DNA of 64,000 bases from Hippasteria phrygiana (lineage: Eukaryota; Echinodermata; Asteroidea; Valvatida; Goniasteridae). Where the stretch lies: the NCBI GenBank assembly GCA_037893225.1, contig JAZGUH010000068.1, positions 682,001-746,000 of the forward strand, read 5' to 3'. The notes beneath the pieces are model-generated. The model ran no database searches, was not told the origin of the DNA, and worked only from the letters and a program-made list of their open reading frames with translations. The stretch's first letter is position 1. Each line of letters begins with the position of its first letter. A program made the translations under genes and the position numbers. This document shows, piece after piece, positions 49,935 through 61,272 of the stretch.

Positions 49935-52900
49935 AGCACGTCATACCCTAGGGAATTTGACAGGCATGGAGCAATAAATAGAAGGTAATATGCACACAGA
50001 TGTTGGCCGGAAAGAAAATAAACATTGCGAGGTTTGAATTTTCTCCACAAGTGTTAACTCTAAGAAGCCGCCGATAATTGCAACATGTAGCGCCAGATCT
50101 AAGCTATCCATACATGTCAAAATTACTGTATTTGGTTGATATTTCATGCAATTATGAATGAGTAGAGCAAGTCCATACCCCAGGGAATTTGACAGGCATG
50201 GAGCAATAAGTAGAAGGTAATATGCACACAGATGTTGGCCGGAAAGAAAATAAACATTGCGAGGTTTGAATTTTCTCCACAAGTTTTAACTCTAGGAAGC
50301 CGCCGATAATTGCAACATGTAGCGCCAGATCTAAGCTATCCATACATGTCAAAATTACTGAATTTGGTTGATATTTCATGCAATTATGAATGAGTAAAGC
50401 AAGTCATACCCTAGGGAATTTGACAGGCATGGAGCAATAAATAGACGGTAATATGCACACAGATGTTGGCCGGAAAGAAAATAAACATTGCGAGGTTTGA
50501 ATTTTCTCCACAAGTGTTAACTCTAAGAAGCCGCCGATAATTGCAACATGTAGCGCCAGATCTAAGCTATCCATACATGTCAAAATTACTGAATTTGGTT
50601 GATATTTCATGCAATTATGAATGAGTAAAGCAAGTCATACCCCAGGGAATTTGACATGCATGGAGCAATAAATAGACGGTAATATGCACACAGATGTTGG
50701 CCGGAAAGAAAATAAACATTGCGAGGTTTGAATTTTCTCCACAAGTTTTAACTCTAGGAAGCCGCCGATGATTGCAACATGTAGCGCCAGATCTAAGCTA
50801 TTCATACATGTCAAAATTACTGAATTTGGTTGATATTTCATGCAATTATGAATGAGTAAAGCAAGTCCATACCCCAGGGAATTTGACATGCATGGAGCAA
50901 TAAATAGACGGTAACATGTACACAGATGTTGGCCGAAAAGAAAATAAACATTGCGAGGTTTGAATTTTCTCCACAAGTTTTAACTCTAGGAAGCCGCCGA
51001 TGATTGCAACATGTAGCGCCAGATCTAAGCTATCCATACATGTCAAAATTACTGTATTTGGTTTTTATTTCATGCAATTATGAATGAGTAAAGCAAGTCA
51101 TACCCTAGGGAATTTGACAGGCATGGAGCAATAAATAGAAGGTAATATGCACACAGATGTTGGCCGGAAAGAAAATAAACATTGCGAGGTTTGAATTTTC
51201 TCCACAAGTGTTAACTCTAAGAAGCCGCCGATAATTGCAACATGTAGCGCCAGATCTAAGCTATCCATACATGTCAAAATTACTGTATTTGGTTGATATT
51301 TCATGCAATTATGAATGAGTAGAGCAAGTCCATACCCCAGGGAATTTGACAGGCATGGAGCAATAAGTAGAAGGTAATATGCACACAGATGTTGGCCGGA
51401 AAGAAAATAAACATTGCGAGGTTTGAATTTTCTCCACAAGTGTTAACTCTAAGAAGCCGCCGATAATTGCAACATGTAGCGCCAGATCTAAGCTATCCAT
51501 ACATGTCAAAATTACTGTATTTGGTTGATATTTCATGCAATTATGAATGAGTAGAGCAAGTCCATACCCCAGGGAATTTGACAGGCATGGAGCAATAAGT
51601 AGAAGGTAATATGCACACAGATGTTGGCCGGAAAGAAAATAAACATTGCGAGGTTTGAATTTTCTCCACAAGTTTTAACTCTAGGAAGCCGCCGATAATT
51701 GCAACATGTAGCGCCAGATCTAAGCTATCCATACATGTCAAAATTACTGAATTTGGTTGATATTTCATGCAATTATGAATGAGTAAAGCAAGTCATACCC
51801 TAGGGAATTTGACAGGCATGGAGCAATAAATAGACGGTAATATGCACACAGATGTTGGCCGGAAAGAAAATAAACATTGCGAGGTTTGAATTTTCTCCAC
51901 AAGTGTTAACTCTAAGAAGCCGCCGATAATTGCAACATGTAGCGCCAGATCTAAGCTATCCATACATGTCAAAATTACTGAATTTGGTTGATATTTCATG
52001 CAATTATGAATGAGTAAAGCAAGTCATACCCCAGGGAATTTGACATGCATGGAGCAATAAATAGACGGTAATATGCACACAGATGTTGGCCGGAAAGAAA
52101 ATAAACATTGCGAGGTTTGAATTTTCTCCACAAGTTTTAACTCTAGGAAGCCGCCGATGATTGCAACATGTAGCGCCAGATCTAAGCTATTCATACATGT
52201 CAAAATTACTGAATTTGGTTGATATTTCATGCAATTATGAATGAGTAAAGCAAGTCCATACCCCAGGGAATTTGACATGCATGGAGCAATAAATAGACGG
52301 TAACATGTACACAGATGTTGGCCGAAAAGAAAATAAACATTGCGAGGTTTGAATTTTCTCCACAAGTTTTAACTCTAGGAAGCCGCCGATGATTGCAACA
52401 TGTAGCGCCAGATCTAAGCTATCCATACATGTCAAAATTACTGTATTTGGTTTTTATTTCATGCAATTATGAATGAGTAAAGCAAGTCATACCCTAGGGA
52501 ATTTGACAGGCATGGAGCAATAAATAGAAGGTAATATGCACACAGATGTTGGCCGGAAAGAAAATAAACATTGCGAGGTTTGAATTTTCTCCACAAGTGT
52601 TAACTCTAAGAAGCCGCCGATAATTGCAACATGTAGCGCCAGATCTAAGCTATCCATACATGTCAAAATTACTGTATTTGGTTGATATTTCATGCAATTA
52701 TGAATGAGTAGAGCAAGTCCATACCCCAGGGAATTTGACAGGCATGGAGCAATAAGTAGAAGGTAATATGCACACAGATGTTGGCCGGAAAGAAAATATA
52801 CATTGCGAGGTTTGAATTTTCTCCACAAGTTTTAACTCTAGGAAGCCGCCGATAATTGCAACATGTAGCGCCAGATCTAAGCTATCCATACATGTCAAAA

Positions 52901-53637
52901 TTACTGAATTTGGTTGATATTTCATGCAATTATGAATGAGTAAAGCAAGTCCATACCCCAGGGAATTTGACATGCATGGAGCAATAAATAGACGGTAACA
53001 TGTACACAGATGTTGGCCGAAAAGAAAATAAACATTGCGAGGTTTGAATTTTCTCCACAAGTTTTAACTCTAGGAAGCCGCCGATGATTGCAACATGTAG
53101 CGCCATTCTAAGCTATCCATACATGTCAAAATTACTGTATTTGGTTTTTATTTCATGCAATTATGAATGAGTAAAGCAAGTCATACCCTAGGGAATTTGA
53201 CAGGCATGGAGCAATAAATAGAAGGTAATATGCACACAGATGTTGGCCGAAAAGAAAATAAACATTGCGAGGTTTGAATTTTCTCCACAAGTGTTAACTC
53301 TAAGAAGCCGCCGATAATTGCAACATGTAGCGCCAGATCTAAGCTATTCATACATGTCAAAATTACTGAATTTGGTTGATATTTCATGCAATTATGAATG
53401 AGTAAAGCAAGTCCATACCCCAGGGAATTTGACATGCATGGAGCAATAAATAGACGGTAACATGTACACAGATGTTGGCCGAAAAGAAAATAAACATTGC
53501 GAGGTTTGAATTTTCTCCACAAGTTTTAACTCTAGGAAGCCGCCGATGATTGCAACATGTAGCGCCAGATCTAAGCTATCCATACATGTCAAAATTACTG
53601 TATTTGGTTTTTATTTCATGCAATTATGAATGAGTAA
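49935..53637 (+). repeat. N-subfamily higher-order region
   Basis: Three substitutions absent from the first 49 kb become frequent here: CTATTCATAC (T at 174), GGCCGAAAAG (A at 76) and GGTTTTTATT (T at 204 and 205). A typical unit is: AATAAGTAG monomer, C-at-49 M5-like monomer, N1 (no extra C, CTATTCATAC, ending CTGAATTT), N2 (extra C, GGCCGAAAAG, ending GGTTTTTATT), then an M5-like monomer with G at 119 and T at 195. N1 starts at 50629 and 52018, N2 at 50860 and 52249. Related copies follow at 52944, 53175 and 53406. Confidence 0.84.
49979..52798 (+). repeat. 1389-bp (six-monomer) tandem duplication in the N region
   Basis: Bases 49979-51409 match 51368-52798 at offset 1389. The left break is at base 44 of the monomer (A at 49978, G at 51367). 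The right break is the rare AAAATATACATTG near 52799. The two stretches overlap by 42 bp, which locates the exchange. The arrangement is copied intact within the 6.7-kb duplication (about 56459-59278), so it came before that event. Confidence 0.84.
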
Positions 53638-53868
53638 AGCAAGTCATACCCTAGGGAATTTGACAGGCATGGAGCAATAAATAGAAGGTAATATGCACAC
53701 AGATGTTGGCCGGAAAGAAAATAATCATTGCGAGGTTTGAATTTTCTCCACAAGTTTTAACTCTAGGAAGCCGCCGATGATTGCAACATGTAGCGCCAGA
53801 TCTAAGCTATCCATACATGTCAAAATTACTGTATTTGGTTGATATTTCATGCAATTATGAATGAGTAA
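53638..53868 (+). repeat. Chimeric monomer at the junction of the 6.7-kb duplication
   Basis: The 5' part (CCCTAGGG, GACAGGCATGG, A at 49) continues the N region and matches the copy at 60118. From base 50 onward it matches the M3-type monomer at 46927 (T at 88, CTAGGAAG, TTTCATGC). Matching to both parents overlaps at 53687-53724, which is where the tandem duplication joined. Confidence 0.86.
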
Positions 53869-55951
53869 AGCACGTCATACCCTAGGGAATTTGACAGGCA
53901 TGGAGCAATAAATAGAAGGTAATATGCACACAGATGTTGGCCGGAAAGAAAATAAACATTGCGAGGTTTGAATTTTCTCCACAAGTGTTAACTCTAAGAA
54001 GCCGCCGATAATTGCAACATGTAGCGCCAGATCTAAGCTATCCATACATGTCAAAATTACTGAATTTGGTTGATATTTCATGCAATTATGAATGAGTAAA
54101 GCAAGTCCATACCCCAGGGAATTTGACATGCATGGAGCAATAAATAGACGGTAACATGTACACAGATGTTGGCCGGAAAGAAAATAAACATTGCGAGGTT
54201 GGAATTTTCTCCACAAGTTTTAACTCTAGGAAGCCGCCGATGATTGCAACATGTAGCGCCAGATCTAAGCTATCCATACATGTCAAAATTACTGTATTTG
54301 GTTGATATTTCATGCAATTATGAATGAGTAGAGCAAGTCCATACCCCAGGGAATTTGACAGGCATGGAGCAATAAGTAGAAGGTAATATGCACACAGATG
54401 TTGGCCGGAAAGAAAATAAACATTGCGAGGTTTGAATTTTCTCCACAAGTTTTAACTCTAGGAAGCCGCCGATAATTGCAACATGTAGCGCCAGATCTAA
54501 GCTATCCATACATGTCAAAATTACTGAATTTGGTTGATATTTCATGCAATTATGAATGAGTAAAGCAAGTCATACCCTAGGGAATTTGACAGGCATGGAG
54601 CAATAAATAGACGGTAATATGCACACAGATGTTGGCCGGAAAGAAAATAAACATTGCGAGGTTTGAATTTTCTCCACAAGTGTTAACTCTAAGAAGCCGC
54701 CGATAATTGCAACATGTAGCGCCAGATCTAAGCTATCCATACATGTCAAAATTACTGAATTTGGTTGATATTTCATGCAATTATGAATGAGTAAAGCAAG
54801 TCATACCCTAGGGAATTTGACAGGCATGGATCAATAAATAGAAGGTAATATGCACACAGATGTTGGCCGGAAAGAAAATAAACATTGCGAGGTTTGAATT
54901 TTCTCCACAAGTGTTAACTCTAAGAAGCCGCCGATGATTGCAACATGTAGCGCCAGATCTAAGCTATCCATACATGTCAAAATTACTGTATTTGGTTTAT
55001 ATTTCATGCAATTATGAATGAGTAAAGCAAGTCATACCCTAGGGAATTTGACAGGCATGGAGCAATAAATAGAAGGTAATATGCACACAGATGTTGGCCG
55101 GAAAGAAAATAAACATTGCGAGGTTTGAATTTTCTCCACAAGTTTTAACTCTAAGAAGCCGCCGATAATTGCAACATGTAGCGCCAGATCTAAGCTATCC
55201 ATACATGTCAAAATTACTGAATTTGGTTGATATTTCATGCAATTATGAATGAGTAAAGCAAGTCCATACCCCAGGGAATTTGACATGCATGGAGCAATAA
55301 ATAGACGGTAACATGTACACAGATGTTGGCCGGAAAGAAAATAAACATTGCGAGGTTTGAATTTTCTCCACAAGTTTTAACTCTAGGAAGCCGCCGATGA
55401 TTGCAACATGTAGCGCCAGATCTAAGCTATCCATACATGTCAAAATTACTGTATTTGGTTGATATTTCATGCAATTATGAATGAGTAAAGCAAGTCCATA
55501 CCCCAGGGAATTTGACATGCATGGAGCAATAAATAGACGGTAACATGTACACAGATGTTGGCCGGAAAGAAAATAATCATTGCGAGGTTTGAATTTTCTC
55601 CACAAGTTTTAACTCTAGGAAGCCGCCGATGATTGCAACATGTAGCGCCAGATCTAAGCTATCCATACATGTCAAAATTACTGTATTTGGTTGATATTTA
55701 ATGCAATTATGAATGAGTAAAGCAAGTCATACCCCAGGGAATTTGACATGCATGGAGCAATAAATAGACGGTAATATGCACACAGATGTTGGCCGGAAAG
55801 AAAATAATCATTGCGAGGTTTGAATTTTCTCCACAAGTTTTAACTCTAGGAAGCCGCCGATGATTGCAACATGTAGCGCCAGATCTAAGCTATCCATACA
55901 TGTCAAAATTACTGTATTTGGTTGATATTTAATGCAATTATGAATGAGTAG

Positions 55952-56183
55952 AGCAAGTCCATACCCCAGGGAATTTGACAGGCATGGAGCAATAAATAGA
56001 AGGTAATATGCACACAGATGTTGGCCGGAAAGAAAATAAACATTGCGAGGTTTGAATTTTCTCCACAAGTTTTAACTCTAAGAAGCCGCCGATGATTGCA
56101 ACATGTAGCGCCAGATCTAAGCTATCCATACATGTCAAAATTACTGAATTTGGTTGATATTTCATGCAATTATGAATGAGTAA
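55952..56183 (+). repeat. Chimeric monomer M4/M5 marking the 231-bp deletion
   Basis: It matches M4 at 49241 up to 56146 and M5 at 49473 from 56095. The overlap 56095-56146 therefore contains the crossover that removed one monomer from the second copy of the 6.7-kb duplication. It carries G at 142 from M4 and A at 195 with G at 204 from M5. Confidence 0.87.
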
Positions 56184-59100
56184 AGCAAGTCATACCCTAG
56201 GGAATTTGACAGGCATGGATCAATAAATAGAAGGTAATATGCACACAGATGTTGGCCGGAAAGAAAATAAACATTGCGAGGTTTGAATTTTCTCCACAAG
56301 TTTTAACTCTAAGAAGCCGCCGATGATTGCAACATGTAGCGCCAGATCTAAGCTATCCATACATGTCAAAATTACTGTATTTGGTTGATATTTCATGCAA
56401 TTATGAATGAGTAAAGCACGTCATACCCTAGGGAATTTGACAGGCATGGAGCAATAAATAGAAGGTAATATGCACACAGATGTTGGCCGGAAAGAAAATA
56501 AACATTGCGAGGTTTGAATTTTCTCCACAAGTGTTAACTCTAAGAAGCCGCCGATAATTGCAACATGTAGCGCCAGATCTAAGCTATCCATACATGTCAA
56601 AATTACTGTATTTGGTTGATATTTCATGCAATTATGAATGAGTAGAGCAAGTCCATACCCCAGGGAATTTGACAGGCATGGAGCAATAAGTAGAAGGTAA
56701 TATGCACACAGATGTTGGCCGGAAAGAAAATAAACATTGCGAGGTTTGAATTTTCTCCACAAGTTTTAACTCTAGGAAGCCGCCGATAATTGCAACATGT
56801 AGCGCCAGATCTAAGCTATCCATACATGTCAAAATTACTGAATTTGGTTGATATTTCATGCAATTATGAATGAGTAAAGCAAGTCATACCCTAGGGAATT
56901 TGACAGGCATGGAGCAATAAATAGACGGTAATATGCACACAGATGTTGGCCGGAAAGAAAATAAACATTGCGAGGTTTGAATTTTCTCCACAAGTGTTAA
57001 CTCTAAGAAGCCGCCGATAATTGCAACATGTAGCGCCAGATCTAAGCTATCCATACATGTCAAAATTACTGAATTTGGTTGATATTTCATGCAATTATGA
57101 ATGAGTAAAGCAAGTCATACCCCAGGGAATTTGACATGCATGGAGCAATAAATAGACGGTAATATGCACACAGATGTTGGCCGGAAAGAAAATAAACATT
57201 GCGAGGTTTGAATTTTCTCCACAAGTTTTAACTCTAGGAAGCCGCCGATGATTGCAACATGTAGCGCCAGATCTAAGCTATTCATACATGTCAAAATTAC
57301 TGAATTTGGTTGATATTTCATGCAATTATGAATGAGTAAAGCAAGTCCATACCCCAGGGAATTTGACATGCATGGAGCAATAAATAGACGGTAACATGTA
57401 CACAGATGTTGGCCGAAAAGAAAATAAACATTGCGAGGTTTGAATTTTCTCCACAAGTTTTAACTCTAGGAAGCCGCCGATGATTGCAACATGTAGCGCC
57501 AGATCTAAGCTATCCATACATGTCAAAATTACTGTATTTGGTTTTTATTTCATGCAATTATGAATGAGTAAAGCAAGTCATACCCTAGGGAATTTGACAG
57601 GCATGGAGCAATAAATAGAAGGTAATATGCACACAGATGTTGGCCGGAAAGAAAATAAACATTGCGAGGTTTGAATTTTCTCCACAAGTGTTAACTCTAA
57701 GAAGCCGCCGATAATTGCAACATGTAGCGCCAGATCTAAGCTATCCATACATGTCAAAATTACTGTATTTGGTTGATATTTCATGCAATTATGAATGAGT
57801 AGAGCAAGTCCATACCCCAGGGAATTTGACAGGCATGGAGCAATAAGTAGAAGGTAATATGCACACAGATGTTGGCCGGAAAGAAAATAAACATTGCGAG
57901 GTTTGAATTTTCTCCACAAGTGTTAACTCTAAGAAGCCGCCGATAATTGCAACATGTAGCGCCAGATCTAAGCTATCCATACATGTCAAAATTACTGTAT
58001 TTGGTTGATATTTCATGCAATTATGAATGAGTAGAGCAAGTCCATACCCCAGGGAATTTGACAGGCATGGAGCAATAAGTAGAAGGTAATATGCACACAG
58101 ATGTTGGCCGGAAAGAAAATAAACATTGCGAGGTTTGAATTTTCTCCACAAGTTTTAACTCTAGGAAGCCGCCGATAATTGCAACATGTAGCGCCAGATC
58201 TAAGCTATCCATACATGTCAAAATTACTGAATTTGGTTGATATTTCATGCAATTATGAATGAGTAAAGCAAGTCATACCCTAGGGAATTTGACAGGCATG
58301 GAGCAATAAATAGACGGTAATATGCACACAGATGTTGGCCGGAAAGAAAATAAACATTGCGAGGTTTGAATTTTCTCCACAAGTGTTAACTCTAAGAAGC
58401 CGCCGATAATTGCAACATGTAGCGCCAGATCTAAGCTATCCATACATGTCAAAATTACTGAATTTGGTTGATATTTCATGCAATTATGAATGAGTAAAGC
58501 AAGTCATACCCCAGGGAATTTGACATGCATGGAGCAATAAATAGACGGTAATATGCACACAGATGTTGGCCGGAAAGAAAATAAACATTGCGAGGTTTGA
58601 ATTTTCTCCACAAGTTTTAACTCTAGGAAGCCGCCGATGATTGCAACATGTAGCGCCAGATCTAAGCTATTCATACATGTCAAAATTACTGAATTTGGTT
58701 GATATTTCATGCAATTATGAATGAGTAAAGCAAGTCCATACCCCAGGGAATTTGACATGCATGGAGCAATAAATAGACGGTAACATGTACACAGATGTTG
58801 GCCGAAAAGAAAATAAACATTGCGAGGTTTGAATTTTCTCCACAAGTTTTAACTCTAGGAAGCCGCCGATGATTGCAACATGTAGCGCCAGATCTAAGCT
58901 ATCCATACATGTCAAAATTACTGTATTTGGTTTTTATTTCATGCAATTATGAATGAGTAAAGCAAGTCATACCCTAGGGAATTTGACAGGCATGGAGCAA
59001 TAAATAGAAGGTAATATGCACACAGATGTTGGCCGGAAAGAAAATAAACATTGCGAGGTTTGAATTTTCTCCACAAGTGTTAACTCTAAGAAGCCGCCGA

Positions 59101-60810
59101 TAATTGCAACATGTAGCGCCAGATCTAAGCTATCCATACATGTCAAAATTACTGTATTTGGTTGATATTTCATGCAATTATGAATGAGTAGAGCAAGTCC
59201 ATACCCCAGGGAATTTGACAGGCATGGAGCAATAAGTAGAAGGTAATATGCACACAGATGTTGGCCGGAAAGAAAATATACATTGCGAGGTTTGAATTTT
59301 CTCCACAAGTTTTAACTCTAGGAAGCCGCCGATAATTGCAACATGTAGCGCCAGATCTAAGCTATCCATACATGTCAAAATTACTGAATTTGGTTGATAT
59401 TTCATGCAATTATGAATGAGTAAAGCAAGTCCATACCCCAGGGAATTTGACATGCATGGAGCAATAAATAGACGGTAACATGTACACAGATGTTGGCCGA
59501 AAAGAAAATAAACATTGCGAGGTTTGAATTTTCTCCACAAGTTTTAACTCTAGGAAGCCGCCGATGATTGCAACATGTAGCGCCATTCTAAGCTATCCAT
59601 ACATGTCAAAATTACTGTATTTGGTTTTTATTTCATGCAATTATGAATGAGTAAAGCAAGTCATACCCTAGGGAATTTGACAGGCATGGAGCAATAAATA
59701 GAAGGTAATATGCACACAGATGTTGGCCGAAAAGAAAATAAACATTGCGAGGTTTGAATTTTCTCCACAAGTGTTAACTCTAAGAAGCCGCCGATAATTG
59801 CAACATGTAGCGCCAGATCTAAGCTATTCATACATGTCAAAATTACTGAATTTGGTTGATATTTCATGCAATTATGAATGAGTAAAGCAAGTCCATACCC
59901 CAGGGAATTTGACATGCATGGAGCAATAAATAGACGGTAACATGTACACAGATGTTGGCCGAAAAGAAAATAAACATTGCGAGGTTTGAATTTTCTCCAC
60001 AAGTTTTAACTCTAGGAAGCCGCCGATGATTGCAACATGTAGCGCCAGATCTAAGCTATCCATACATGTCAAAATTACTGTATTTGGTTTTTATTTCATG
60101 CAATTATGAATGAGTAAAGCAAGTCATACCCTAGGGAATTTGACAGGCATGGAGCAATAAATAGAAGGTAATATGCACACAGATGTTGGCCGGAAAGAAA
60201 ATAAACATTGCGAGGTTTGAATTTTCTCCACAAGTTTTAACTCTAGGAAGCCGCCGATGATTGCAACATGTAGCGCCAGATCTAAGCTATCCATACGTGT
60301 CAAAATTACTGTATTTGGTTTTTATTTCATGCAATTATGAATGAGTAAAGCAAGTCATACCCTAGGGAATTTGACAGGCATGGAGCAATAAATAGAAGGT
60401 AATATGCACACAGATGTTCGCCGGAAAGAAAATAAACATTGCGAGGTTTGAATTTTCTCCACAAGTTTTAACTCTAAGAAGCCGCCGATAATTGCAACAT
60501 GTAGCGCCAGATCTAAGCTATCCATACATGTCAAAATTACTGAATTTGGTTGATATTTCATGCAATTATGAATGAGTAAAGCAAGTCATACCCTAGGGAA
60601 TTTGACAGGCATGGATCAATAAATAGAAGGTAATATGCACACAGATGTTGGCCGGAAAGAAAATAAACATTGCGAGGTTTGAATTTTCTCCACAAGTTTT
60701 AACTCTAAGAAGCCGCCGATGATTGCAACATGTAGCGCCAGATCTAAGCTATCCATACATGTCAAAATTACTGTATTTGGTTTATATTTCATGCAATTAT
60801 GAATGAGTAA

Positions 60811-61041
60811 AGCAAGTCATACCCTAGGGAATTTGACAGGCATGGAGCAATAAATAGAAGGTAATATGCACACAGATGTTGGCCGGAAAGAAAATAAACA
60901 TTGCGAGGTTTGAATTTTCTCCACAAGTTTTAACTCTAAGAAGCCGCCGATAATTGCAACATGTAGCGCCAGATCTAAGCTATCCATACATGTCAAAATT
61001 ACTGAATTTGGTTGATATTTCATGCAATTATGAATGAGTAA
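60811..61041 (+). repeat. Reference 231-bp satellite monomer (class M5)
   Basis: This copy is used as the coordinate frame, with base 1 at AGCAAGTC. It holds CCCTAGGG (12-19), a TTTGACA arm (22-28), a purine and A-rich stretch (75-90), the CCGCC block (134-138), a BglII site AGATCT (161-166), the TGTCAAA arm (181-187), AAATT-ACTG-AATTT (186-199) and TTCAT/ATGAA (209-224). Base count is 86 G+C of 231. The next copy starts at 61042, giving the 231-bp period directly. No internal tandem subrepeat is obvious. The monomer does not resemble any tRNA, 5S rRNA or transposon end that I know. Confidence 0.95.
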
Positions 61042-61069
61042 AGCAAGTCATACCCTAGGGAATTTGACA
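60991..61069. other. Inverted-repeat cluster in the satellite monomer (reference copy)
   Basis: Three short dyads are nested or adjacent. The outer pair is TGTCAAA (60991-60997) with TTTGACA (61063-61069), spanning the monomer boundary. The inner pairs are AAATT-ACTG-AATTT (60996-61009) and TTCAT-GCAATT-ATGAA (61019-61034). In T-at-29 classes the outer pair lengthens to nine bases, CATGTCAAA with TTTGACATG, for example 61683-61691 and 61757-61765. The perfect palindrome CCCTAGGG (61053-61060) adjoins it in T-at-15 classes. Such dyads could extrude or bind a protein; this is inference only. Confidence 0.6.
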
Positions 61070-61272
61070 GGCATGGATCAATAAATAGAAGGTAATATGC
61101 ACACAGATGTTGGCCGGAAAGAAAATAAACATTGCGAGGTTTGAATTTTCTCCACAAGTTTTAACTCTAAGAAGCCGCCGATAATTGCAACATGTAGCGC
61201 CAGATCTAAGCTATCCATACATGTCAAAATTACTGAATTTGGTTGATATTTCATGCAATTATGAATGAGTAA

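Larger units (their letters stand above)
46976..60204 (+). repeat. 6.7-kb tandem duplication, second copy lacking one monomer
   Basis: Bases 46976-49435 match 53687-56146 at offset 6711, and 49615-53724 match 56095-60204 at offset 6480. The 231-bp change of offset means the second copy has lost exactly one monomer. Shared rare markers include the AGCACGTC starts (47158/53869 and 49935/56415), GAGGTTGGAAT (47490/54201), AAAATATACATTG (near 52799/59279) and the one-base loss in CGCCATTCTA (near 53105/59585). One difference, T at 48372, is private to the first copy. Confidence 0.9.
60118..61272 (+). repeat. M5/M6 segment to the right of the 6.7-kb duplication
   Basis: Starts with an N2-like copy without the extra C (GGTTTTTATT end, private G at 60297, CATACGTGTC). 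Then M5 60349 (private C at 60419, GTTCGCCGG), M6a 60580, M5 60811 and an M6/M5 chimera 61042 (GATCAATAA with AAGTTTTAAC, A at 142, A at 195). The M6a-M5 pair has the 462-bp period. Confidence 0.82.

Noticed and set aside
53638..53868. Mobile-element insertion or assembly break at the 53.7-kb change of class
   Set aside because: The 231-bp register is kept exactly and no foreign bases are present. A homologous unequal exchange explains the change, although mis-assembly of near-identical repeats cannot be excluded without reads.
60891..60930. Intrinsic bacterial terminator or promoter in the A/T-rich part
   Set aside because: TTGACA-like and TATAAT-like strings (for example AATTTGACA and GATATTTC) occur in every monomer by composition, without a gene downstream. 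The array is not bacterial in character.
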